Shown piece by piece: positions 1-5,553 of a DNA stretch of 14,199 nucleotides. Source of the stretch: Bacillota bacterium (GTDB lineage Bacteria; Bacillota; Clostridia; Clostridiales; Clostridiaceae). The notes under the pieces are model-generated. The model was given only the letters and a program-made list of their open reading frames with translations. It ran no database searches and was not told the DNA's origin. A program made the position numbers and the translations under genes. Within the stretch, counting starts at the first letter, position 1, and every line of letters starts with the position of its first letter. The stretch covers positions 1 to 14,199 of the forward strand of contig JAEXSY010000154.1 in the NCBI GenBank assembly GCA_023440105.1, given 5' to 3'.

Positions 1-1145
1 CTGCAGTGTTGGCTGAGCCAGTTAGTTCGGAACAACAGTTACAACAAGAAAGAAATGAATTCAAAGCTATTGAAGAAAAAGTAGCGGGGTTAGAAGGGCA
101 GCTATATATTTTAGACGAAGAAATTGGAACAGTACAAAATGCTATAAATGAAAATAATAACGAGATATCTGCTTTTCACGTGAAAATCAAAAAAACTGAA
201 GAGGAAATTGAGGAGAAAAAAGCAGAGCTTGCAGACCTTGAAACCTTATATGGGTCTAAGATGAGAGCCTTCTACAAGAATGGTGGACAAACATCTTATA
301 TTTCCATACTTCTAGATTCAGAGGGTTTCAGTGATTTGATCAGTAGAGTGCAGGCAATTGGAAAGCTTTTAGAGCTGGACAAGAAAATAATCAATGAAGT
401 GAATGAGAAAAAGGAAGAGCTAGATAATAAGGTTGAGGAGCTTGATACTCAGAAAACTCAAGTAGAAGCTCTTAAAGTAGAAAATGAAGAAAAACTTAAG
501 GAGCTTGACGAGAAGAAGGCAGAGCAGCAGGCTATAGTAGATGAAGCAAAAGCCGAGATGGAAAAGATTGAAGGAAGCTTAGCTGATAGAGAATATGCTC
601 TTGTTCAATATCCAATCAGCGTAATCAATAGCAGTAATAGTGTTTCAGAGTTAAGAAACGCAATAGAAACCTTAAGAGAATTAAGGCACAGTATAGTTAC
701 TGATACAACTGATGCAAAGGTAGTTGATGCTATTGAAAAGGGAAAAAGCAAAATTACTCAGCTAGAAACACCACAATATACTCCTTCTAGAGGAGATAGC
801 ACAGCTTCAGCCAGTGCTTCGGCGTTAATAAGCTATGCTTATAAATTCTTAGGAGTTCCTTATGTTTATGGAGGAACTACACCTAGTGGCTTTGATTGTT
901 CTGGATTTACTCAGTATGTATATGCTCACTTTGGCTATAATATAACTAGAACTACCTACAGCCAGATAAATGTAGGAAGAGCAGTTTCAAGAGCTGAGAT
1001 GCAGCCTGGAGATTTAGTATTTACCCATGCAGGTCATGTAGGTATTTATATTGGTAATAACCAATTCATCCATGCACCACATACTGGTGATGTTGTTAAG
1101 GTATCCTCAGTTTATGCCTTCTATGCAGCTAGGAGAATTTTATAA
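1..1145 (+). CDS. Secreted coiled-coil NlpC/P60 cell-wall hydrolase (5' end missing)
   Basis: This is probably a D,L-endopeptidase that cuts peptidoglycan stem peptides outside the cell. The frame is open to the window edge. The first visible residues read A-V-L-A-E-P, which looks like the end of a signal peptide with cleavage after VLA, so the GTG at 6 is unlikely to be the true start. Counting from that GTG, residues 10-200 are charged, heptad-rich coiled coil resembling PcsB/EnvC-type N-termini, including an SYISILLDSEGFSDLISR stretch. A short Ser/Ala linker (about 262-272) precedes the NlpC/P60 domain (about 274-379), with the DCSG catalytic Cys298, His344 in GHVGIY and His356 as the probable triad. 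By analogy with PcsB, the coiled coil may be controlled by a membrane partner such as FtsEX; that is inference. Its own terminator follows at 1181. Confidence 0.9.
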   Translation, partial: AVLAEPVSSEQQLQQERNEFKAIEEKVAGLEGQLYILDEEIGTVQNAINENNNEISAFHVKIKKTEEEIEEKKAELADLETLYGSKMRAFYKNGGQTSYISILLDSEGFSDLISRVQAIGKLLELDKKIINEVNEKKEELDNKVEELDTQKTQVEALKVENEEKLKELDEKKAEQQAIVDEAKAEMEKIEGSLADREYALVQYPISVINSSNSVSELRNAIETLRELRHSIVTDTTDAKVVDAIEKGKSKITQLETPQYTPSRGDSTASASASALISYAYKFLGVPYVYGGTTPSGFDCSGFTQYVYAHFGYNITRTTYSQINVGRAVSRAEMQPGDLVFTHAGHVGIYIGNNQFIHAPHTGDVVKVSSVYAFYAARRIL

Positions 1146-1180
1146 TACTTAGTTATAATATATTACGAAAACTGATAATC

Positions 1181-1221
1181 AAAAGTCCTATCTAATTTAA
1201 AAAATTAGATAGGACTTTTTT
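1181..1221 (+). terminator. Rho-independent terminator of the NlpC/P60 gene
   Basis: The 17-bp perfect arms AAAGTCCTATCTAATTT (1182-1198) and its complement (1202-1218) flank a 3-nt AAA loop and end in a run of T. The A-rich left side means it could also stop transcription from the other strand. It isolates the hydrolase gene from trmN6. Confidence 0.93.
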
Positions 1222-1287
1222 ATGATTTATGATATCATTCTATAGAAGAAAACAGTAAAAAAACTATTTTGGTAACGGAGGAGTGCT

Positions 1288-2091
1288 ATGAAGGAAAAGG
1301 AAGCTCTAGGAGCTTTTTTAAAAGAGGATGAAACCTTAGAGGATCTGCAGCTTAAGGGTCTTGCCCTGATACAAAAGAAGGATGCCTTCCGCTTTGGAGT
1401 TGATGCTGTGCTTTTGGCCTCCTTTGCAAAGGTAAAGAAAAGTCATAGGGTTATGGATCTCTGCAGCGGCACAGGTATAGTTCCTATTCTTCTAGCTGGA
1501 AAGTCAGAAAGCAGAGATATTGTAGGTCTTGAGATACAGGGAGAAATGACAGAGATGGCTGAAAGGAGCAGAGCTTTCAATAAGCTAGAGGACAGAGTCA
1601 GCTTTATATCAGGAGATTTAAAGGATAAGGAGCTCCTCCGAAGCTTAGGAAGATTTGATGTGGTAACGGTAAATCCTCCCTATAAGCTGAAGGGTTCGGG
1701 GATTCTTAATCCTGCTGATAAAAATGCAATAGCCCGCCATGAAGTCCTCTGCACCTTGGAGGATGTGATTGCTGCCTCCAGGCTGCTTTTGAAGGATAAT
1801 GGCCGTTTATATATGGTTCATAGGCCTGAAAGGCTTGCAGATATTCTATGCCTCATGAGAAAGTACAAAATAGAACCCAAAGCTATACAGCTTATACACC
1901 CAAACACAAAAAAAGCACCTAATATTGTTCTTGTAGAAGGGCAGAGAGATGGTGGAGAATTTTTAAGGTTCCTTCCGCCTTTATATGTGTATAAGGATGA
2001 AGGTGGGTATAGTGAGGAGATTGATAGGATATATGGAAGGGAAAAGAGCAAAGAGCAGAGAAGAGAGAAGAGAGAAGAGAGAAAAGAGTAG
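1288..2091 (+). CDS. trmN6: tRNA1(Val) (adenine-37-N6)-methyltransferase, YabB/TrmN6 type
   Basis: A predicted cytoplasmic SAM-dependent methyltransferase that modifies A37 of a valine tRNA. The class I fold is shown by motif I DLCSGTG (residues 57-63) and the NPPY motif (129-132) typical of N6-adenine methyltransferases. The N-terminal stretch LIQKKDAFRFGVDAVLLASFA is characteristic of the YabB/YfiC family. The ATG is preceded by GGAGGAG at 1277-1283 with a 4-nt spacer. The last 17 or so residues (REKSKEQRREKREERKE) are low-complexity and are encoded by the start of a purine repeat tract, so they are probably not part of the family core; without them the length is near the usual 245-250. No terminator separates it from rsmI, so the two are likely cotranscribed, as in the B. 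subtilis yabB-yazA-rsmI-abrB neighbourhood. The GIY-YIG gene yazA is absent here. Confidence 0.88.
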   Translation: MKEKEALGAFLKEDETLEDLQLKGLALIQKKDAFRFGVDAVLLASFAKVKKSHRVMDLCSGTGIVPILLAGKSESRDIVGLEIQGEMTEMAERSRAFNKLEDRVSFISGDLKDKELLRSLGRFDVVTVNPPYKLKGSGILNPADKNAIARHEVLCTLEDVIAASRLLLKDNGRLYMVHRPERLADILCLMRKYKIEPKAIQLIHPNTKKAPNIVLVEGQRDGGEFLRFLPPLYVYKDEGGYSEEIDRIYGREKSKEQRREKREERKE

Positions 2092-2180
2092 AAGAGCAGA
2101 AGAGCAGTGAAGAGTGAAAAGTGAAGAGTGAAGAGAGAAAAGAGCAAAGAGCAGTGAAGAGTGAAGAGAGAAGAGGAGGG
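2031..2180 (+). repeat. Purine-rich heptameric repeat tract between trmN6 and rsmI
   Basis: From 2041 to 2180 only 13 of 140 bases are pyrimidines on this strand. The tract has a 7-nt period. AAGAGAG is repeated at 2061, 2068 and 2075, followed by AAAAGAG. AGTGAAG-like units run from 2106 to 2154 (AGTGAAG, AGTGAAA, AGTGAAG, AGTGAAG, AGAGAAA, AGAGCAA, AGAGCAG), and after a slip in phase AGTGAAG, AGTGAAG and AGAGAAG occupy 2153-2173. An 18-bp segment, gaaaagagcaaagagcag, occurs identically at 2041-2058 and 2137-2154. The first part is translated as the trmN6 tail; the stop codon is at 2089-2091. The end merges into the rsmI ribosome binding site. Slippage expansion of a short unit is the simplest origin. 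Confidence 0.9.
2174..2180 (+). promoter_or_regulatory. Ribosome binding site of rsmI, embedded in the repeat
   Basis: AGGAGGG lies 8 nt before the ATG at 2189 but only 2 nt before the upstream ATG at 2183. This spacing selects 2189 as the start. The site is the last element of the purine tract, which contains many weaker GAGG/GAAGAG look-alikes. Confidence 0.75.
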
Positions 2181-2188
2181 AAATGTTT

Positions 2189-3028
2189 ATGGGAAAGCTG
2201 TATCTGGTGCCTACGCCTATAGGCAATTTGAAGGATATAACCTTGAGGGCCTTGGAGGTTCTGAGGGAGGCTGATGTTATATTGGCTGAGGATACACGGC
2301 AGAGTCTTAAGCTGTTAAATCATTATGAGATTAAGAAGCCTTTGATAAGCTATCATCAGCATAATGAGAGGGAGAAGGCGTTTTCTATAGGGGAAAGGCT
2401 GGAGAGAGGGGAGAATATTGCTCTTATTACCGATGCCGGAACCCCGGGAATATCAGATCCTGGAAGTGTTATGGTTCGGGAGTGCATAGAGAAGAATCTG
2501 CCCTTTGAGGTGCTTCCTGGTGCTACAGCTATAACCACGGCGCTGGTAAACTCCGGTTTGGATACTACAAGGTTTATTTTTTCAGGCTTTCTTCCTAGAG
2601 AGAATAAAGAGAGAAGGCCTATTATAGAGGAGCTTAAGGATAGGAAGGAAACTCTTATATTTTATGAGGCTCCCCACAGGCTTAAGGATACTCTTTCCTT
2701 CCTGTATGAGAGCTTTGGAAATAGAACTATAGCTCTCTGTAGAGAGCTTACCAAGCTTCATGAGGAGATAATCAGGCTGCCCCTTTCTGAAGCGTTAGAA
2801 TATTATACGGCTAAGGATCCTAGAGGGGAATATGTTCTTGTCCTTCAGGGGAAGAGCAGGGAAGAGATACAGAGAGAGGAAGAGGAGAAGTGGAGCAGCC
2901 TCACCATAGAGGAGCATATTCTCTCTTATATTGAAGAAGGTATGAGTAAAAAAGACGCTATAAAGCAGGTGGCTAAGGATAGAAATCTTCCGAAGTCTGA
3001 GGTGTATAAATATTCTTTGGATATATAG
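2189..3028 (+). CDS. rsmI: 16S rRNA (cytidine-1402-2'-O)-methyltransferase RsmI
   Basis: A SAM-dependent enzyme of the tetrapyrrole-methylase fold that 2'-O-methylates C1402 in the decoding centre of 16S rRNA. Diagnostic features from the chosen start are the N-terminal MGKLYLVPTPIGNL, the EDTRQS segment (about 34-39), the TDAGTPGISDPG loop (81-92), VLPGATA, and EAPHRL. Length is 279 aa, normal for the family. The start at 2189 is preferred over the in-frame ATG at 2183 because it gives the standard RsmI N-terminus and a well-spaced ribosome binding site. The C-terminal region (about 225-279, with SKKDAIKQVAKDRNLPKSEVYKY) resembles the small helical HTH-like extension found in this family. 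It is likely cotranscribed with trmN6 and faces abrB convergently. Confidence 0.95.
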   Translation: MGKLYLVPTPIGNLKDITLRALEVLREADVILAEDTRQSLKLLNHYEIKKPLISYHQHNEREKAFSIGERLERGENIALITDAGTPGISDPGSVMVRECIEKNLPFEVLPGATAITTALVNSGLDTTRFIFSGFLPRENKERRPIIEELKDRKETLIFYEAPHRLKDTLSFLYESFGNRTIALCRELTKLHEEIIRLPLSEALEYYTAKDPRGEYVLVLQGKSREEIQREEEEKWSSLTIEEHILSYIEEGMSKKDAIKQVAKDRNLPKSEVYKYSLDI

Positions 3029-3066
3029 CTTTGAGTACAGGTATTAATCTGTTGTAAGTGATGCTG

Positions 3067-3093
3067 AAGAGGATGCTTATTTAGCATCCTCTT
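3067..3093 (+). terminator. Hairpin after rsmI, probable terminator with weak U tract
   Basis: The arms AAGAGGATGCT (3067-3077) and AGCATCCTCTT (3083-3093) are a perfect 11-bp inverted repeat with loop TATTT. The downstream bases (GATAATTACTG) lack a clear T run, so termination may be inefficient or the hairpin may mainly protect the 3' end. Confidence 0.5.
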
Positions 3094-3182
3094 GATAATT
3101 ACTGTGATACTTTATATAAGGATAATACCTCTCTGCAGTCTGATTATTGTCATAAGCATAATGGATTTATGATTATAAAAAG

Positions 3183-3214
3183 ACAAAAGATAAAGTACCC
3201 TGTATTGGGTACTT
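3183..3214 (-). terminator. Rho-independent terminator of abrB
   Basis: On the minus strand AAGTACCC (3214-3207) pairs with GGGTACTT (3200-3193) around a 6-nt loop, followed by a T-rich stretch, TATCTTTTGTCTTTTT, running to about 3177. It starts 10 bp beyond the abrB stop codon. Confidence 0.75.
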
Positions 3215-3223
3215 CAAAAGATA

Positions 3224-3469
3224 TTATTTTTCGTTTTTCATTTCAGCTAAGCAGTTTTTGCAGATGTTTTTGCCTTTGTAGTTTATAACATCCCTAGCAT
3301 CGCCACAGAAAATACAAGCTGGCTCATATTTCTTTAATATGATTTGCTCACCGTCAACATATATCTCTAAAGCGTCTTTCTCAGCGATGTCTAATGTTCT
3401 TCTTAATTCGATTGGGATTACGATTCTTCCTAGTTCGTCTACTCGTCTAACTACTCCTGTTGATTTCAT
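3224..3469 (-). CDS. abrB: AbrB-family transition-state regulator
   Basis: An 81-aa DNA-binding protein. Residues 1-48 (MKSTGVVRRVDELGRIVIPI and onward) are the canonical AbrB/SpoVT swapped-hairpin DNA-binding domain, which works as a dimer. The C-terminal part carries two CxxC-type pairs, Cys52/Cys55 (CIFC) and Cys70/Cys73 (CKNC), which look like a small zinc ribbon; B. subtilis AbrB has a different C-terminal multimerisation domain. In spore formers AbrB represses post-exponential genes during growth and is itself switched off by Spo0A~P. The ATG is preceded by AAGGAGG (3484-3478) at good spacing. A sigma-A promoter and tandem Spo0A-box motifs lie directly upstream, which supports the same control here. 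Position next to rsmI matches the B. subtilis order. Confidence 0.94.
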   Translation of the reverse strand: MKSTGVVRRVDELGRIVIPIELRRTLDIAEKDALEIYVDGEQIILKKYEPACIFCGDARDVINYKGKNICKNCLAEMKNEK

Positions 3470-3485
3470 TGTTATTTCCTCCTTG

Positions 3486-3502
3486 TTTTACATCGTTCGA
3501 CA
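3486..3502 (-). promoter_or_regulatory. Tandem Spo0A boxes in the abrB leader
   Basis: Read on the minus strand, TGTCGAA (3502-3496) is a perfect 0A box. A second, weaker copy, TGTAAAA (3492-3486, 5 of 7), follows in the same orientation exactly 10 bp on, the head-to-tail spacing used by a Spo0A dimer. Both lie just downstream of the predicted start point (about 3508), the arrangement known at B. subtilis abrB, where binding blocks transcription. Confidence 0.75.
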
Positions 3503-3514
3503 TTTGTTTTTATT

Positions 3515-3543
3515 ATTATAACAAAAATGTAATATCTAGTCAA
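3515..3543 (-). promoter_or_regulatory. Sigma-A promoter of abrB
   Basis: On the minus strand a -35 TTGACT (3543-3538) and a perfect -10 TATAAT (3520-3515) are separated by 17 nt. Transcription should start near 3508, giving a leader of about 40 nt that contains the Spo0A boxes and the ribosome binding site. Confidence 0.85.
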
Positions 3544-4037
3544 ACATATAGCTTTATAAATTTGCAAATTTTTTAAAATATTTCTCTTTACATCCTATGA
3601 TACTACCATAAAATAGAAATGTCAATAAGTACGAAATAATTTTTAAAAAAAATGAAATTGGACAAACCCTTGATTTATCTAAGGTTTCAAAAATAGTTTT
3701 GTATATAAATGTAAAAAATATATAATTTTAACTTTGTATTAAAGAAGTATAAACGATAAAAATAAATTAGTAATATTTTGGTGCATACCTATAATTATTG
3801 TCGAAGAATTGTTAGAATATTTCCTTAATATGACAGTTTTGTTTTGAAGAGGAAATAATAATACCAGTATAGTACAGGAATCACCTTAACACAAATTAAT
3901 TTTTTATAAATTTATTATTATAAATGTTTAAAAAAATAAAAAACATCTACACATTAGTAAATTATAGAAATAGTTCATGGAAAAACTATTATGATATAAT
4001 TGATAATTGTAATAATAACTACAAAAAATATGCTTAG
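3544..4037. other. AT-rich gene-free stretch between abrB and the DnaA-box cluster
   Basis: About 500 bp of very AT-rich DNA with no convincing reading frame on either strand and no good ribosome binding site. It contains a perfect Spo0A-box motif, TGTCGAA, at 3799-3805 and a possible sigma-A promoter on the plus strand (TTGAAG near 3844, TATAGT near 3868). An extended -10 (TGATATAAT, 3992-4000) points toward the DnaA boxes. Its composition and position next to DnaA boxes resemble easily melted DNA, but no repeated 13-mer-like unit was recognised. Confidence 0.5.
3992..4000 (+). promoter_or_regulatory. Possible extended -10 promoter reading into the DnaA-box cluster
   Basis: TGATATAAT is a perfect extended -10 (TGnTATAAT). 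No good -35 lies at the right distance, and chance matches are expected in such AT-rich DNA. If active, it would transcribe through the DnaA boxes toward the DUF1836 gene. Confidence 0.3.
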
Positions 4038-4262
4038 TTTTCCACAGAGAAATAAATGATATTGAAGTTAAAATCAACATACATTCTGGGGTATTGTTTA
4101 TAGAATGTTGATAATTATGGACTATTCCACAGTTATTCAACAAGTTATGCACAATTGATTGTGGATAATGTTAGTATTTATTTTCAGAATACTAAGTATT
4201 TATTGGTTATTAAGAAAGTTATCAACATATTTTGTGGATAAGCCTGTAAAATTTGTTGATAA
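4038..4262. promoter_or_regulatory. DnaA-box cluster outside a dnaA/dnaN context
   Basis: At least seven close matches to the DnaA box TTATCCACA fall in 225 bp. Two are perfect: TGTGGATAA at 4160-4168 and at 4233-4241, both minus. Five match 8 of 9: TTTTCCACA at 4038-4046 (+), TGTTGATAA at 4106-4114 (-), TTATGCACA at 4145-4153 (+, fits TTATNCACA), TTATCAACA at 4219-4227 (+) and TGTTGATAA at 4254-4262 (-). A weaker TATTCCACA lies at 4123-4131. DnaA, the replication initiator and a transcription factor, is expected to bind. In B. subtilis, DnaA-box clusters outside oriC, many of them near it, bind DnaA and restrain initiation; the same role here is inference. The cluster lies upstream of the DUF1836 promoter, so it may also regulate that gene. 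Confidence 0.8.
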
Positions 4263-4423
4263 CTACTTACATTATCAGAATATTTATGATTTTTATCATT
4301 TATAGTTGAATCGGCTTATGATTCCTGTGGAATTTTTATGGTGATAAATTAATGGTTATGTTTTCTGATATTCTAGCCAAAATAACATTATAATATTCAG
4401 TTGGGATAAGTGGTATTTGATAC

Positions 4424-4452
4424 TTGATAATAGGTTATTGAAGTAATATAAT
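4424..4452 (+). promoter_or_regulatory. Sigma-A promoter of the DUF1836 gene
   Basis: A -35 TTGATA (4424-4429) and a perfect -10 TATAAT (4447-4452) are separated by 17 nt. The predicted start near 4459 leaves a leader of about 30 nt with the ribosome binding site at 4478. Confidence 0.75.
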
Positions 4453-4487
4453 AAGCTTAATAAATCTTAACTGCTTTGGAGGGGCGT

Positions 4488-5090
4488 ATGCACAAAGATA
4501 CCTTTTGTATGAAGGATTTGATGGAACTGGTAGAAGATATATCTTCTCACAACTTGGTTCCATATGAGGAGCTACCCAAATATGATTTTTTTCTTTCCCA
4601 AGTTATTGATTATCTCAATGATAACTTTACTGAAGAAAAGTATACAAATAACATAATACAAAATTATATAAAGAGCGAAATAGTATCCAAGCCAGAGTCT
4701 GGAAAAAAGAGAGGGTATACGAAGGTGCACTTAATTCAGATGGTGCTCATAAGCTATATGAGACCTATTCTTACCACCGAGGAGATTAGGAAGGTATTTA
4801 AGTTAGCCTTTAATAGCATTGATGATAGAAGTGATGATATTATATCCTGGGAAGATACCTATAAGATATTTTCTTATATCCATCAAAATAAGAGAAATAT
4901 CCTGGATAGTCCCTGTGGCTTTGGAGATAGCTTAGATGAGATTGTTCATGGACTGGACCTCTCTCAAAAAGATGAGGAAAGAATAAAGGTCTTTCTCACA
5001 GTAATGGCTCTTATTTCACAAGCTAGTATAATTAAGAAGCTCGCACATAGATTAGTACATGACTATAGTGATATTCAAGAAAAAGAATGA
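4488..5090 (+). CDS. DUF1836 family protein, possible MerR-like DNA-binding protein
   Basis: A 200-aa soluble protein of a Firmicute family without established function. The stretch at about 52-104 (YTNNIIQNYIKSEIVSKP, then GYTKVHLIQM and LTTEEIRKVF) resembles the pattern of MerR-type winged helix-turn-helix proteins: a helix ending in NYIK, a basic wing with a conserved YT, then a helix and the LTxEEI motif. DNA binding is therefore plausible but unproven. Start: an in-frame TTG at 4476 extends the frame, but GGAGGGG at 4478-4484 overlaps it and is well placed for the ATG at 4488. A strong promoter lies at 4424 and the DnaA-box cluster just upstream. A small YvrJ gene follows 55 bp on with no terminator between, suggesting an operon that ends at 5367. 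Confidence 0.8.
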   Translation: MHKDTFCMKDLMELVEDISSHNLVPYEELPKYDFFLSQVIDYLNDNFTEEKYTNNIIQNYIKSEIVSKPESGKKRGYTKVHLIQMVLISYMRPILTTEEIRKVFKLAFNSIDDRSDDIISWEDTYKIFSYIHQNKRNILDSPCGFGDSLDEIVHGLDLSQKDEERIKVFLTVMALISQASIIKKLAHRLVHDYSDIQEKE

Positions 5091-5115
5091 TAATCTTCTG
5101 GAAATCCTCTGATCC

Positions 5116-5124
5116 TGTGCATAA
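5116..5124 (-). promoter_or_regulatory. Isolated DnaA-box match upstream of yvrJ
   Basis: TGTGCATAA is the complement of TTATGCACA, fitting TTATNCACA fully. It lies in the short gap between the DUF1836 gene and the YvrJ gene, 850 bp from the main cluster. A single site may be chance. Confidence 0.35.
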
Positions 5125-5145
5125 CTATTATCGGAGGTGATAATA

Positions 5146-5310
5146 GTGGAAGATATGATTAATGTAATTGCTAATGTGGGCTTTCCTATTGCTATTGCCC
5201 TCTATCTTCTTATAAGAGGAGAGCAGAAGCTGGAGGCTCTTACCATGAGCATTACTGAGCTGTCTCACAACATTAACACTTTATGTGAAAAAGTGAATAA
5301 TCAAAGTTAA
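5146..5310 (+). CDS. YvrJ-family small membrane protein
   Basis: A 54-aa peptide starting at GTG, with an excellent ribosome binding site GGAGGTGA (5133-5140). It reads MEDMINVIANVGFPIAIALY and continues LLIRGEQKLEALTMSITELS. The pattern of a short amphipathic N-terminus, the VGFPIAIALYLLIR membrane helix (about 11-24) and a polar helix (EQKLEALTMSITELSHNINTL) is characteristic of the YvrJ family and similar in layout to BhlA/UviB holin-like peptides. No function is established for YvrJ proteins. It follows the DUF1836 gene without a terminator and is closed by the hairpin at 5314. The clear ribosome binding site and family pattern make it a real gene despite its size. Confidence 0.82.
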   Translation: MEDMINVIANVGFPIAIALYLLIRGEQKLEALTMSITELSHNINTLCEKVNNQS

Positions 5311-5313
5311 AAT

Positions 5314-5367
5314 AAAAGCTGCAGGATGGCGGGAAATCTAGATTCACCAAGCCTCCTGCAGCTTTTT
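5314..5367 (+). terminator. Rho-independent terminator of the DUF1836-yvrJ unit
   Basis: AAAAGCTGCAGGA (5314-5326) pairs with TCCTGCAGCTTTTT (5354-5367). The interior holds a second, imperfect helix around the palindrome AATCTAGATT, so a long two-part stem with a TTTTT tail is predicted. It begins 4 bp after the yvrJ stop. Confidence 0.88.
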
Positions 5368-5553
5368 ATCGCTTTATCTTTTATACTTCTTATGGAATAA
5401 TATATATTGTAATACAATTAGGTTCTTAACCTTTACCTATTACTAAGGGATTAGGTTTCATATACATTGAAAAATAATTATATTAGCTTAGATTTATGGC
5501 TTTAAATATGCTTTAATTATATATCTTATAAAATAATAAATGAGGTAGGTTAA

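Noticed and set aside
1818..2226. Two reverse-strand open frames (1818-2147 and 1981-2226), rich in Leu, Ser and Phe
   Set aside because: They are the complement of the purine repeat tract and of trmN6/rsmI coding sequence; the bias follows from the repeats and there is no ribosome binding site or family resemblance.
2356..2538. Reverse-strand 60-codon open frame inside rsmI
   Set aside because: A shadow of the conserved TDAGTPG region of rsmI.
3928..4152. Reverse-strand 74-codon open frame in the gene-free interval
   Set aside because: The composition (Asn, Tyr, Ser, Cys, Phe) is that of random AT-rich DNA, it has no ribosome binding site, and it overlaps the DnaA boxes.
3470..4487. The interval as the chromosomal replication origin (oriC)
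   Set aside because: No dnaA, dnaN, recF or rpmH is present, no change of gene-strand bias occurs at the cluster, and no repeated unwinding element was seen. A DnaA-box cluster outside oriC explains it better.
5368..5553. A promoter for the nuclease-helicase gene in the upstream gap
   Set aside because: TATATT at 5479-5484 and TATAAA at 5527-5532 are present but no acceptable -35 is at the right distance; chance matches are likely in this AT-rich DNA, so none is annotated.
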